This document shows, piece by piece, positions 23,726-37,559 of a stretch of DNA of 64,000 nucleotides. Made by a program: the position numbers and the translations under genes. Within the stretch, counting starts at the first letter, position 1, and each line of letters begins with the position of its first letter. Origin of the DNA: Rhizoctonia solani. Its lineage: Eukaryota > Basidiomycota > Agaricomycetes > Cantharellales > Ceratobasidiaceae. Location of the stretch: contig NC_057375.1 of the NCBI RefSeq assembly GCF_016906535.1, forward strand, positions 1,488,001-1,552,000, written 5' to 3'. The notes beneath the pieces were generated by a model. The model saw only the letters and a list, made by a program, of their open reading frames with translations, was not told the DNA's origin and ran no database searches.

Positions 23726-26700
23726 ATGTCGTTCTTCAAGCGGCACCCAACCCTCGAGGATGACGGGGCAGATGCAGACAATGTCGATCCGAACCTACGA
23801 CTACGCACGACGCTGACGGCACATTCGACTCTTGCGGAGAGCATACGAAGCGAACTGCGCCAGCAACGGAGGAAAAAGTCGCTTGCAAAAGCACGGCCCA
23901 AGTTTACGTTTAAGCGGCCTGGGACGGCTGGAAGCCAGAAGGCACAGCGAGAAGATGTGGACGAGCACGGACTCGAACGCACGCCCTCTGAACAGCCCCA
24001 GCCTCAACAGCAGCAGCAACCAGCCCAGTCACCAGCAAAGCAACCGCCAGGAGAGCGCCGCACAATATATGTTAATCAGCCGTTGCCTCAGACCGAAACT
24101 CGGTCGAATGGAGATCCTCTTCGACGATATGTGCGCAATAAAGTGCGGACAAGCAGTGAGTCGAACTCAAGCCCCTTTGTGCAATGCTCATTCCGCAGAA
24201 TACACGGTTTTGACGTTTATACCCAAGAACCTGTACGAACAATTCAGACGCGTTGCAAACTTGTATTTCCTTGCCCTTGTTGTTCTCCAAGGTAGGCCAT
24301 TCATTCACGATTAATTCGATTACTGCATTTTATACAGTCTTTCCCATATTCGGTGCGGCGGCCCCCGAGATTGCGATGGTACCGCTTGTCGTGATTCTCT
24401 CGATAACAGCCGCAAAGGACGGAATCGAAGACTATCGCCGAGCCTCCCTCGACGACGAAGTCAACAATTCGGCAGCGACCAAACTCTCCTCAACCTCGTG
24501 GCGAAACCCAAACCAACCCCTAGATCCCCGTAGCTGGCTCGAACGACTCCTCGGTCTCGGCACCGCACCCGGCAAAGTCACGCGTGGCATCAAACGATTG
24601 CGAGCACGCGAACGCGAAGTTGTTGGCATAAGCAGGACAACGTTGGATAGTAGCATTGACCAGAGCGAGCGCGGTGGCCGCAGTTTAGATGATATTCAGA
24701 GCGTTACCACCGCCGAATCTGCGGTCGGGTCAGGAAAGGCAGAACATTCGTACCCGCCCATGCCGAGTCTAATGGCGCTCACCGCCGGAGGAAGCGGGAG
24801 CGATACATACGCCTCACGTTCAGCCCCCACGTTTTCCACCGTCCACCCCTCCCATGATCCGGGCCCGATTCCCACATGGGAGCGCACCCTATGGAAAAAA
24901 CTCGAAGTCGGAGACATTGTGCTACTCAGAGATAACGATCAGGTTCCAGCCGACACTATTGTTCTGGCCACTTCAGATGCCGACGGTTTGGCGTACGTAG
25001 AGACAAAGAATCTCGATGGAGAGACCAACTTGAAACTCCGGAAAGCACTCAAGTCTACGCGGTGGATCAGTGGTGAAGAGGACCTTGCACCTGGCCGGTG
25101 TCAATTCGTTATTGATTCCGAACCGCCTCATGCCGGGTTGTACGTCTACAATGGTGTTCTCAGGTACCGCACACGTTCCTCTTCCGACGGTCCTATTGAG
25201 GAGAAGGTCGAGCCGGTCACAATCAACGAGGTCCTACTTCGTGGGTGTACGCTCAGGAATACGAATTGGGTCATTGGCTTGGTCTTGTTCACGGGTGCTG
25301 ATACGAAAATCATGCTCAACGGCGGTGCGACACCTTCCAAACGATCAAAAATCGAGAAACAAACCAATTTCAACGTCGTGATGAACTTTATCGTCTTGCT
25401 CGCCATGTCTATTGTTTCGGCCGTCGCATCCGGAATTTACTCTTCTCAAACGGACACCTCGGGATGGGTCTACGAGTTGAGTTGGGGTAGCGGGGCAGGG
25501 AGCGCCGCGCTGAATGGGCTAGTAACGTTTGGGTCCTGCTTGATCGCATTCCAGAACATCGTCCCGATCTCGCTGTACATTTCCATCGAGATTGTCAAGA
25601 CTATCCAGGCGTTCTTTATTGCGCAGGATAAGGACATGTATTATGCGCCATTGGATACAGCGTGTGGTACGTTTATTTTTCTTACGGTTTGCTTGATTTA
25701 GGGGTTTGTTCTGACTTGCTCTGGGTTAAATTTCAGTTCCTAAGACGTGGAATATCTCAGATGACTTGGGGCAGATTGCATACATCTTTTCAGACAAGAC
25801 CGGTACGCTTACGCAAAATGTAATGGAATTTATGCGGTGTTCGATTGCGGGTGTACGATATGGAGAAGGTATAACTGAAGGTGCGCTCCCCATCTCCTAA
25901 TCCACACGCAGCATCCTGACCCAACAAAAACGAACAGCAATGAAAGGAGCCGCTAAACGGCGCTCATCCGACACTCCGGCTCTCTCGGACGAAGAACAGG
26001 ACGAACGACTCAAATCGCTCAAAGTCGAAATGATTGCTGTCCTTGAACGCGCATTCAAAAACCGATGGTTCAGACGGGACAAACTCACCATGATTTCACC
26101 CCAGATGGCCAAGGACCTTACTTCGCCCAACACACCCCAACGGCAATCAATCATCGAATTTTTCCGCGCGCTGGCTGTCTGCCACACTGTGCTCCCCGAT
26201 TTGCCCGATGATAGCGAACGAATGGGAGGGGAGATGCGGTTGGATTATAAAGCTGAGAGTCCGGACGAGGCTGCGCTCGTAGCGGGTGCCAGAGATGCTG
26301 GGTTTCCGTTTTTGGCGAGGAGCAGCACGGCGGTGGATATTGAAGTTATGGGTCAGGCGGAGCGGTATGTACCGTTGAAGGTTTTGGAGTTTAACTCAAC
26401 CAGGAAGAGGTGAGTCTATTTTCTGTGTTTGCGTAGTATTGGCCGGGTCGCCACGCTCGTCGGATACGTTCTAAAACAGTGGGGCTGTGAGATACAAGAG
26501 CCTCTATGTTTTCCATAGAAACAGGGTTTGAGGAGATGAAGGAGTGTGGAAGTCTGGTCGCTGGGGAAAGGTGGACGGAAAAGAGAGGCCAGAGTTTTTA
26601 TACCTGGCGGGGATTGGGTTGCCCTGGTATTATCGAAAGAATCCCGCCGTTTCATCTGTTGCCTTTCCACTCGTTTCACTCGTCCGTGTTTGTACTGACC

Positions 26701-29380
26701 TCATCTATTTAGAATGTCTGTCATCGTTCGGGACCCACAAGGTCGTCTCGTATTGTACTGCAAAGGCGCCGATAGTGTTATATACGAGCGCCTAGCTGGT
26801 GGACAAGATGTACTCAGAGAACGTACGCGCGAAGACATGGAGGCGTTCGCCAACGGTGGACTAAGAACTTTATGTATTGCCTACCGGTAAGCCTCCACCT
26901 GAATACTCATTATGGACGCTAAACATATCACCACACTGTAGGTTTTTAACTGAAGAAGAATACCTTACTTGGTCCGTAAAGTACGATGCTGCTGCCGCCG
27001 CAACCACCGACCGTGACGAAGCAATCGACAAGGCCAACGAACTCATCGAACATGATTTGTTGATTTTAGGCGCAACAGCTTTAGAAGACAAACTTCAGGA
27101 AGGTGTACCCGATGCGATTGAACAGTTGCACCGTGCTGGAATTAAGCTATGGATCCTGACTGGCAAGTCTAATACTATAATCCACTTGGATTTAATCTGA
27201 TCGAACGATTAGGTGACAAACTTCAAACGGCGATCGAAATCGGCTATTCATGCAACTTGCTCAAGCAGGATATGGAGGTTATGATTATCAGTGCTACGAC
27301 AGCCGACGGAGCACGTACCCAGATTGAAGCTGGCCTGAACAAGATTGCTAGTGTGATTGGACCCCCGAACGTGAATAGGCGATTTAGCATTGGTGCTAGT
27401 GCGTGCTTTCCTATTTCTGTTGGAGAGTATTCCTGACCGTAAAGTAGACAACTCGAGCCGACAAGCTGGGTCTACTGGGTTTGCTGTTGTTATCGACGGC
27501 GATACCTTGCGTTTTGCGCTAGACGATTCGCTCAAGCCCTTGTTCTTGAATCTGGGAACTCAGTGCGACACGGTGGTTTGCTGTCGTGTATCTCCGGCTC
27601 AAAAGGCACAAACCGTGAAATTGGTCAAGGATGGGAAGAATGCTATGACCTTGTCGATTGGCGATGGTTTGTGCCTACTATTCCGATCTATTGCACTTCT
27701 AATGATATCGGTTAGGTGCTAATGACGTCGCTATGATCCAAGAGGCCAATATCGGATGTGGCTTGATGGGTCTCGAAGGGTCGCAAGCAGCCATGTCTGC
27801 CGACTATGCGTTTGGACAGTTCCGGTTCCTTACCAAGCTTCTACTCGTTCACGGACGTTGGTCGTATCAGCGCGTGGCCGATATGCATAGCAACTTTTTC
27901 TATAAAGTGAGTATTCCGAGTAGCAAGTGGAGCGATGCTGACCTGGGGTTAGAACGTAATTTGGACTTTTGCGATGTTCTGGTTCTGTTTCTGGAACAGG
28001 TGAGTAAGAGCGCGGGGTAGGCCAAATTGGGTTTTAACCGGAAGATTAGCTTCGATGCGACATATTTATACCAGTACACGTTCATTTTGTTGTACAATAC
28101 TGTGTTTACCTCATTGCCTGTCATCGTTCTTGGAGGTACGTATTTATCGTCATCCTTTCGTACGTTTATTGACGTTGTTTTTAGCATTCGACCAAGACAT
28201 CAATGCCAAGGCTTCGCTTGCATTTCCTCAGCTCTACAGACGCGGTATCCTCGGTCTTGAATATACCCAAACCAAGTTCTGGGCATACATGTTCGACGGT
28301 CTGTATCAATCCGCGGTCGTGTACTTTATTCCCTATTTTGTGTGGACCAACCCTCCTACCTTATCATGGACGGGCAAGGGCATCGACTCACTCGCTGATT
28401 TCGGTACCACGGTCTCGGTAGCGGCTATTGTTTCTGCAAATTTGTATGTCGGCATCAATACGCGATAGTATGTCATTTTCTTTCCCTCAACCCACCCCTG
28501 TTATTAACGTCACCTGTGTATAGTTGGACCGTTCTCACCTGGTTCGTCACCATCGGTTCATCGGCGGTGTTGATCATCTGGATTGCTGTGTACTCGCAAT
28601 TCATGAGCACCGACTTTGTGGACGAATTCGAAATTCTCTTTGGTTCGATGAATTTCTGGGGTTGTGTCCTCCTGACGGTTTGTGTAGCTATCAGTAAGTA
28701 GAAGAAGCGCCCATTTCGTCATTCAGATCACTGACAGTCCTTCAGCGCCCCGGTACCTCGTCAAGGCTTTCACGCAAGCATACATGCCCTTGGACAAGGA
28801 CATCATCCGCGAAGCTTGGGTCGCCGGTGATCTCAAAGATCAACTGGGTATTAAGCACCGGAAAAAGCGACGTGGATCCGACTATGAAAACTCAGCGCTC
28901 TATAATAATTCCCAGTCTCTTTCAGAGGACGGTTACCGAGCTGCGAGCATGTCGCACGGAGAGTTTGACTTTGCGCCCACCCCAGGTCAAGGACCCAGCC
29001 CTCTCTCGCCTGAGCGAAGTACTCCTCCGTTGATTATAACCACCCCAGCGGCAGATGAAGGCGATGCTAAGACCCCGCGTGCGCAAACCTTTGATCGGTC
29101 CCCAGGTTCCCCGGGAGAGCTTTCATATCGCTCAGCGTCCGATAGCCATTCTCCCTCGTCTTCGACGTACCTAGCTTCCCAGCGATCACCCGTGATGAGA
29201 AGTATTGATCAAACGCAGCTTACCGTGGGTACCGGGGGCGAGTACGAAATGGGACAATTGCCTCACTCAGGGGGCCATTACCATGATGCCAGTGTCCATT
29301 CTCGAGCGAGCGATCGGACGTTCATGACGGCGCGAACTGAACCCTCATGGGGCGACGATGGCTCGCCGCGAGCTGTATAG
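23726..29380 (+). CDS. P4-type ATPase, phospholipid flippase (Dnf1/Dnf2-like)
   Basis: Moves phospholipids from the outer to the inner leaflet; Dnf-type members act at the plasma membrane and endosomes with a Cdc50-family subunit. Fifteen exons: 23726-24155, 24199-24291, 24338-25666, 25737-25880, 25938-26409, 26713-26886, 26942-27162, 27213-27398, 27445-27666, 27716-27906, 27953-27999, 28050-28135, 28185-28467, 28524-28693, 28746-29380; 1560 residues. Key sites: [20 protein letters not shown] (M1-M2), DGET actuator loop (401-404, P4 hallmark), DKTGTLTQN with phospho-acceptor Asp637, [21 protein letters not shown] and [13 protein letters not shown] Ser-rich insertion of about 150 residues separates M2 from the actuator loop. 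The tail is Ser/Pro-rich and may be phosphorylated. The intron after exon 7 is GC-AG. Start is the ATG at 23726. Confidence 0.95.
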
Positions 29381-29611
29381 AAAACACTGTATGTACGACC
29401 ATGATGTACAAACGTGTACGCCTTTCTTTTTTCTCTTGTTGTTTTCTTTGGTCCCTGTTGTTGTTTTTGTTGTTTGTTGATCACATAGCCAGTTTCTATA
29501 TATGTCGGTCGCGCTCGTTACCGGAACCTTGTCTGCATGCATTTGTCTTAATTATGTCACGAATGATACCTGCGTTCTTTCTCTGACGTTGACGTTTGCG
29601 CGAACTATCTT

Positions 29612-30684
29612 TCATAAGACACCAGCACTAGTTCCACGATCAAACCAGATGACGCCCGCATCTGTCAGGCGGTACTGCAACGCCCGCTCGCGTGGGATAG
29701 GTACAAAATGCGGATCCGGTGCCGTAAATCCAGGATGGAGTGCGACCTACGCATGACGAAGGTCAGGACATGTACGATGTTTGAAGCTCCACGCCTACCT
29801 CTCCGCTGACGGCGCTGCTAAGACCGCTGCTCAGCTCACGAACCTCGGCATGAACATCACAACCTGTAAGAAGATTCCTGAAAACGTCGGACTCGATCGG
29901 AAGATCTCGTGAAGGGGAATGATACAGGATGACTACCCCACTTTTATTCTGTCATTTCGATCGTAATTAAAGAACTAATGCGCATGAGAAGCTGCTACTC
30001 GCCTTGACCGCCAATGCCCTTACGGCCCGAACAAACCTGCTCACCTCTGTTGCCGGAATACCGATCCATTCTAGCGAAGATACATCACTTAGGATCAACA
30101 ATTTCCCGGTAGCACTCGGCGATAATTGTTCCAGTGCCTGCTGGATGACGTCGTACAGAGGTCGCAAGGATGTTGCCAGAGGCGGACAGGTGACAATCCC
30201 CGCAGTGGTATGGCGATCGTCTGGCGCGCTCACACCGTCCGCGAGATCACCTAGCGGCTGAGGCGCCTGTGTAAGCGCATCGACATAGACAAGAGTCCTG
30301 TCACGGATACAATGAGAGAGATTTAGGTTCTATAAGGGGTAGGTTTAATATGGACCGTACCCCAAATTTAACTGGACTTACCGAACGAGCTGCTACGGCA
30401 CTGATGTGTGCGAAATCGTGGTCTACGGAGACGAGCACACAGGCTCTCGTATTTGCAGAAGCTTCTCCTTCGCGCTTGAGCTGCGATTGCAAAACGGCTT
30501 GAACCAAGAATTGAGCTGAAGACGCTGGAGTGTCGGTAATGAGTAAAACCTGCCCAACTTGGGGTACAAAGTGGCGGATGGTGTTTCCGGTGGTGGGAGC
30601 TGGGCCCAGCCTCGAAGGCGGAAACGTTAGTCCTTTCACGACGGAGAGCATATTTTGCGGATTTACAAAGTAATTTCTGGTCAA
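29612..30684 (-). CDS. ELP6: Elongator complex protein 6 (ELP6)
   Basis: Elp6 belongs to the Elp4-Elp5-Elp6 RecA-like ATPase hexamer of Elongator, which modifies wobble uridines in tRNA. Four exons: 30684-30382, 30329-29999, 29932-29799, 29746-29612; 300 residues (yeast Elp6 is 273). Family-like blocks: GQVLLITDTPASSAQFLVQA, VLVSVDHDFAHI, LLILSDVSSLEWIGIPATEV, RALAVKAIILYHSP and ELSSGLSSAVSGEVALHPGF. There is no Walker A, as expected for this subunit family. The last two introns are needed to reach the conserved SGEV region. It converges on the P4-ATPase with 231 bp between stop codons. Confidence 0.88.
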
Positions 30685-33600
30685 GTGTGATGGACCATAT
30701 CACAGACACACCATCCGAGGAGGATCCTTTGGGTGATTAGGTAATGCCCACCCTTGGCGCCCAACTTGCGGTTGCTGCATGCACCGTGCTCACCATTTCT
30801 GTTTTAGCTCTGTGCCGAGAGGCGTTTGCCTCGAGTGCCACTAAATTTGCATTTAACAGGCTGTGTATTCTCTGCCAACCTCAGGTACCATGAGGCTAAT
30901 CATCACGGCACACTACACAAAGCACTAGCTCGCTCATCATGGGACACAAACCGCCGGGATCCGGCAATGTGCGTCTTAAGCTGCAAGGCCTGAGCCCAGG
31001 CTAATTTGCGCTGGAATGTACGAAATGGGACTCCCCTATGTCAAAATGAAGCTGAGAGTGCCAGAGACCAGATCAGCCTGAAAGAGCTGATGGCGTGATC
31101 TCTCGCTTAGCGGACTACCTGGGCAAAGGACTATCCCAGTCGCACATAAATGAGATTAACGAGGAGATCGTGTCGGCCGACGCTGGCTTAATGAATGTAG
31201 GACCTAAGTTCAATGGTCAACGTGTAGTCCAGGCCGACTTGGGTTGATGATCGAACTGTGCAGAGATATCGAGGGCAACGGACGGGCAACAGCAGTTTAC
31301 TTTTCCGTCTGTTTAGGAGATTCCATCACCCCATGACTTGTCGCTCCACCTCAATCTATGCCCTCCGAGTCGATCCGGGGCGGTATTCAATAAATCGATA
31401 ACACTAACGGAGGTGTGGTATACGCAGCGGAATAGGAATTTGATCTTTACAGATCTACGATAGAGACCGAATGGGCAGACTTCCATCTCGCGTGGCAGGA
31501 ATCGGGAGTATTACATATGGAGATAGGGACCCGTCAATTATGTTCATTTCGACACCTTCGCACCGGCAGTGTTATCGGGCGATGCCCCTGCTCGGTAAAC
31601 CCCTATCTTCGAGTCAGGTGAGATGATGGAAGGTACGGTCCGAGCTTGTAATCCAAGATGTATTCAGGTTGGGATACGCTTAGATTAATTCGCCTTTAGA
31701 CGCGACAAAGAAACTAGGTGGTGGGCGGCAACTGCGATTCGCCCGCACCTTCTCGCGCATGTGATATGAGTGCATACAGGCAATCCTGATTACACCTTGT
31801 ATGCAGCCAAGATAGTTTGAATTTATGTGTGTCCTGGTTTGAATGAACCTGAACCTGTTCGAGATTTTGGTATTCAGTCCGCCTTTTGCGCCGCGTTTGT
31901 GAATCCGATGCCCGCACACGGCGCACCCTGCTTGGCAGATACATGAGAACAAGCCAAGCCGTGAAGTCTTCTTTGCATCATTCAATCGAGAAAGACCCCA
32001 GGACCGCGTCGCAGAATGGGTTTGCGGAAGTTGTTGAAATCTGACATGCCTTGGGAGTACGGGTCAGCGTGTATCGCGGCGTTGGCATGTGCATACGGAA
32101 TGGTGCCACCTGAAATAATGCACGGTCCGGCATGTTTACCTCGAGTTACGATGTTGCCATGCGCCAGCCTGTCCTTTGGCATACTCCAAAAAAGTAATGC
32201 ATACATTTCACATGCATGCAAGTAACAATCGAACTAAACATACGCCCGTTTCAACTAATGGCAACTCCAATTTATTACACATGTAGGCCCAGGGTGGGCC
32301 AGATCTCAGAACGCCACATATATATGCATTTACTCAGTCTCGGTCGCTACAAAAGTTGCCGCCCAACATCAAACGTCCTAGGGCGCAGCGATAGACCTGC
32401 GCATTAGTCAAATCGGCCCCGGTTCTCGTGTATCAAACGTAAAAGGCCCCTAGGCTCCTACCGTGTGAATTTTAGATATAGGCCTTTTCAAATCTCAGCT
32501 CACTATTCGAGGAGATGATAACATGAAAAGTTGTATATCGTGTTGCATCAGGATATTTTAAAGTGATTCCTGTGCCCAATTTGGTGCCTCGCGGACAGGC
32601 GTAAGCTCGAATTGACACATTCCGGACGTTTTGCGAGAGTAATTGGACTGAAGATCATGTTGTCCCTGTGCATCCATGCAGACCACCCTCGGGTATGGGG
32701 TCCTGACGTGACGTGAGCAAAGGAATGTAAGGAAGGGCGACCTAGACCTGCTTAAAGTGAATTATTCTCCCGGTCATATTTCGGCACCGGAACAGAGTAT
32801 ATGGCTATCATAACCTGAGGTACCCGTTGACCAACCATGTGCAATCCAACGAGGCTAAGGAGTCTAGGACAACTGCCTGGCCTGGCCCAGACCATAACCC
32901 CTGCGGAGAAAGGCTATAGATAGGGATAACCATGCTCAGCTAATAGGCACCAAGAGCTGAAAGAACACTTGTCAGTTCAAAGACTGCGCTGATTAACACA
33001 AGCACATGGAGACTTGGATTAGCGACGACAAGACTCGCACCCTATCAGGATAACCAAGATAGGTAGGATTCGCACGCAGCTTCGGCCGGGCGCATCGCAT
33101 CACCAGCAAACACGACTCGAAAGATCGACGAAGCACGATTGGAGACGATGCCAAGGTAAAGAATGAGTATGTGCACGTAAGGAAGCATTGGGCTCGACGA
33201 ATATGGGAGGCTGAAGGCCGACGTATGGTTTGTGTGGTAGCCGGGGGAAGCAATGCCAATTGCACTCTGCTCGGGAATAAGGTCCATAGTATCGCCGCGC
33301 ACCCTCGAACTTTGTTCTGACGCGGGTTTGCGGGGTTGCAACATGAGCGAATATATCCGAGCATTCAATATTCTTTAAATCCCTATATGAATGACGTGTT
33401 TTTTAAGGTGTCGTGAAATAGGGAATGATGCACGAGGAGTGTTATCTCATCACAAGATAAGACTTGGCCACATCCGGCGAGTCGACACCCGAACGGGTAG
33501 ATATAACTCCACGACCGGTAGCGACTAGGAGCATCGGCAGGTACTAAGACGTAAAATATGCGCAGTGATTGAATACAAGCTTCACAGGACATCCTGAAGA

Positions 33601-36600
33601 GAAAAAAATTTGTCCCCCAATGAGGCAATGCACATTCATTTGCGTCGAGTTCACGTTCCGCTAAGCAGAACAGAAACACCAAACAGAAGCCGCAAGGACA
33701 AACCCAAGGGCGATCACAGGCAGCAGCACAGAGCGATCAGGTCGAGTAGAGCGCATGGCACACAGAAGCCCGGGACGAACCCAATCGAACCTGGGATCCT
33801 AAGGACCCCGGAACCGCGATCAGCCATATGGAAGGAGATAATTACCGCTTGACTTTTTGGAGATGCATTCGCAACCAAACCGGGCAAAGTCGTCGAGTCC
33901 GGCTGTAACTTGCCCCATCTAGGCGCCTGTGGCCAGCTGAAGCGAGCGCTCGTTCTCCTTGTTGTACGGCCACTCGGGTACGATCCCAGACACCACTCTC
34001 GACGGGCAGCGGAAACCGGCCACCATGAGCAGTGTCGCTTAGGGAATCACCCAGTTATAAACACACAATGTCTTCTTCGTACTGTCCCTGTGCTTCGTAA
34101 AATGCCCGATCCCTTGACTGGAATAAGAACAAATTGCCCGTCCGGGAGTGGGTTCCGGTACCCGGAATAACTTCGCCCTCTACCCAAGAAAAAAAATTCA
34201 TCAATAATTACTTCGGGCGGAATGCGAAATGACGCGATGGAATCCATTTATAGGCACATCACAACAACGTCCGACGGGCTCGGCAAATCCGAACCGTATG
34301 ACCCAATGGATCTGAGCAAACTGGAAAAAACTTTCTAGGCGACTTTCGGGATCGCTATTTGAGCATGGTTTGACAGGGTTGGGTTATGTGTCATAATCAC
34401 ACACATCCATTTGTTCTATTCATATACAGACACACGCATGATCCGACTCGACTACTGGGCATTCTCCGTGCTCGCCATCGCATGTATCGACGGCCGATTG
34501 CCCACAACCGGGTGCTCATCATCACTCGCGGCACCGTGCGATCAGGGGGGAACGCCTGTCCGAACTCTGTTGGGAGCCGGACCAGCACCGAGAGGGGAAG
34601 GAGAGGGGGTCAAGCCACGTTGTAACCTTGGCTCATGAACCGACGCAAATTATGTCGACAAGATATCGCTAGGACAAACGAACACTGTGATTTATTGTCG
34701 GGCCTTGTCTAGAAAAAGCAAGACAGCGAACCGGGGCCCCGCGTTTCGATGTTCTAAAGGTACGTCATGAGACATTCTCTCTCTTTCTCGCAGAATCAAT
34801 TGTACCCGGCTCCACTTTCCGCTTTGGGTCTATCGTGAGGGAAAGCTCTTGGATGTTGTGCATATGGGCAAGTCCGAATATGTATCAATCGAGGCCTCGA
34901 GAGCTGTTCCAGTTCGACTGATAATGATAAAGTTGGAGGCATGACGAAGGTGTGTTCAGCGCAAAAGGTGAGAGCAAGTACAGATCGGGGGTGACGTTCG
35001 GGGTTGGTATGCAAGCGAAGGGGGCGTTAGGGGGATTTACCCACACAGGAAGATATTGACATGTTCGTCATACCACGCATACATGAAGCACCTCGTCGTC
35101 GAATTCGAATCGTGGTTAAATTCATATGCTGATTTAACCTTGACCAAAAGCTCTTGCTCGATGATTTACATCTGCCGCTACCGCTGCCGTTCTGCCCCTC
35201 CCACGATCTCAATGATATACATTAATGAGCTTGATGCCCCGAGCCCAAATAACGGCCGGCACGGGCCGTACAGGCTTTCATGTCAACCCGACAACTTGAC
35301 AACGCCACATATTCGTCATTCGTCATTGTTCCTGACCATCTTCTCACCACGTGAACACACTTGGTCCGAGCAGCTCCCTTTCATCCCTATACCCCCTATA
35401 CGTTGAGAACACACTTATTATCCGTAGCATTATTATCCCTGTTCTCTCCTTGGTTTGTTTATGCTTCCGCTCTGGTCAGTGCCTTTAAAGGGATGTATAC
35501 TAGGACCCCGTACGGCCTTTGGGTTTGATGGTCGCGAGGTGGGGCAGGGTTGTGTTCTTCACTCTCTGAATATAGACGCGATTTGTTTTGCTTTAGACTT
35601 GAGCAGGGGTGGTGGTGTTGGAGCAGACTCCACTTGGAGTGGGGTTATATCAGCCAGTAGCCGGTGGACAAGTCGTGTATCTCGGACGGGGAACTGGGAA
35701 AGATATATCTGGTCTGACTTTTTGGAATTGGGTGGCGATATATTTGGAAAACTTAAACTTGGTGTGTACGGGTATATTAGGTGGCTTGCCTCCGTGAATA
35801 TATATATACATAGTCGCATAATCGGAAAAACGTGCCCGTGCGCGTTGAATAGGCAGGATGAGGGAAAGAAGGAAAACTATAATATCGAGGCGGAAACCTA
35901 TATATCTGGTTAAAACGCGGGGTAACTGAGATCGACCGGCGATGATATCGAGCGCCCATACTCGATGAGACTCGGGAAAAAACTGAACGATAAAGCAGAA
36001 AATATGAATGTGTTCGAGTGGACATATATAGTAACTATCCCTCTCTTTCTTTTTTTTCTGAAACACCGAGTGAGCTCAAACGGCGTGTTTCGGGGATATG
36101 AGATGGGATTGCAAAAGTGTACATGTAACGGAGTAGAGATGCTTGGTAGAGATGAATTAGGGAAGGAAGTAATGATGGGGGGAACCCATTTGGAATGGCG
36201 TCAGATGCGAGATGGGAGGTAACACACCCAAAAACAGTAACGTTTTCAAACCTGTACAACGTTAACGTTCCGGACAGCAGAGTTGCGTGTTTGAAAAAAA
36301 AGGGAAACCGCGCTTCGAATCAGTAAAATGTATTTGAAAATAGTCGGTGGCTTGCTAGGATCCTCGTGGTGGACCGGATTGCGAATTGACGTTGGACCAA
36401 CTCGCTCATTTGAAGGATGGGCCGCCATAACAACACTAATCGTTTTGGCGCCATGATTTTGCCCATCGGTTGCGCATCCGACTGTTGTACAACGTGCCAC
36501 AGGCTGAATTTGACGCCGTAGCACGGACTGAAATGGGGAGTCGCTATGCCTGAGACTTTACACAGAAATAAAGATTATGATTGATGATCATCAAAACTTG

Positions 36601-37445
36601 TCTACGTTGCAGATCACTCGAGGTGCATTTGATGAGCATCGAAAAAAAAAGGGCAGGCGGGAGAGGTCAAGGGCGATCCAAGTCAAGGGGCAAAGCAAGA
36701 TAAGATCAAACGAGTTTACTTTTCATTGTAAGAACAAGCAACGTCCCCTATCTCATGCCCTTGCCTTCGCGAAGACGACTCGTGTAGTTGGAGCGAAAAA
36801 ACCCGTGTAGCACATGACGGCGCTGAGATGACTTGGCACAGAAAAATCCAAGCCGGACAAGGCTCTTTGACATGCCTTCTCTTATTGAGTTGTGTAACGC
36901 GATAAAAAAGCCACTGCCAAGAAGAGTGCGTGCTGTGCCTTGGCGATCTGAAGATTAATTTAGAATTAGGCGCTGGGCGGTTAGGTTGTGTTGTGTCTGT
37001 CTTTATGTATTTAGCCGTTGTTTTCCGTGTCCGGGAGCGAATATATGTGGATGTGGATGTGGATGTACTTGGATTGTTGTTCCTGAATGGCTGCGCGTGT
37101 CAAGGTATGCTTCCTATCGGGAGTACTGCCTGTGCACCGGATGGACTGAGCCTATTGTTGGGACGGACACGAGGCGTACCTTGGCCACATCCTATGTACA
37201 CAGACATCCCAAAGGGGACAAAAGTGGGCGCAAAGACAAGCGGGACAAGATGTATGCACAGACAGAGTGGAGTGGGCAGGGAGCGAGAGGGGGGAGAAAC
37301 GAATGTCGCCTAGTTGGACCAATAGCGAAGGAGACGCACCCTGGCCAATGAAAAGCGCCCGGGAGAGGGGCTCGCGGGGACGGAACCAAGACAACGGGAC
37401 GGGGGTGTCCGGGGTCTGTGGTGTAGCTCGCGATGCAAGTGGGTG
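30685..37445. other. Gene-poor region, 6.8 kb
   Basis: No family-level similarity seen in either strand. 30720-31680 has no open frame above 60 codons at all. 31680-36800 has many overlapping 60-150 codon frames with no splice-joined partners (for example 35455-35913 plus). The final 1 kb is the upstream region of the gene at 37560. I found no terminal repeats, transposase or RNA gene. It may be old transposon debris or regulatory spacer. Confidence 0.4.
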
Positions 37446-37452
37446 TATATAA
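37446..37452 (+). promoter_or_regulatory. TATA box (tatataa)
   Basis: Perfect tatataa about 108 bp upstream of the ATG at 37560, at a sensible distance for a transcription start near 37475-37485 and a short 5' leader. Confidence 0.45.
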
Positions 37453-37530
37453 CCACTGGCGGTCAAGGAGAGAGGATCCGTACTGTGCCTTGTACTCGTA
37501 TTCCTTACTCCCGACGTTTAGTTCTACTCC

Positions 37531-37558
37531 CTACCTACCTACCTACCTACCTACCTAC
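37531..37558. repeat. (CTAC)7 microsatellite in the 5' leader
   Basis: Seven perfect CTAC units ending two bases before the A of the start codon at 37560. It replaces the normal Kozak context of the gene. Confidence 0.9.
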
Positions 37559-37559
37559 C

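Noticed and set aside
29967..30233. ELP6 ending early at 29967
   Set aside because: A gtagca donor at 29998 and a later acceptor restore the conserved IILYHSP and SGEV segments; the early stop is within an intron.
33775..33830. tRNA-like sequence (contains a ggttcgatt T-loop motif on minus)
   Set aside because: The T-arm does not pair properly and no acceptor, D or anticodon arm could be drawn around it.
35455..35913. 150-codon plus-strand open frame
   Set aside because: Does not resemble any protein I know, overlaps equally long frames on minus, and has no ATG at its start.
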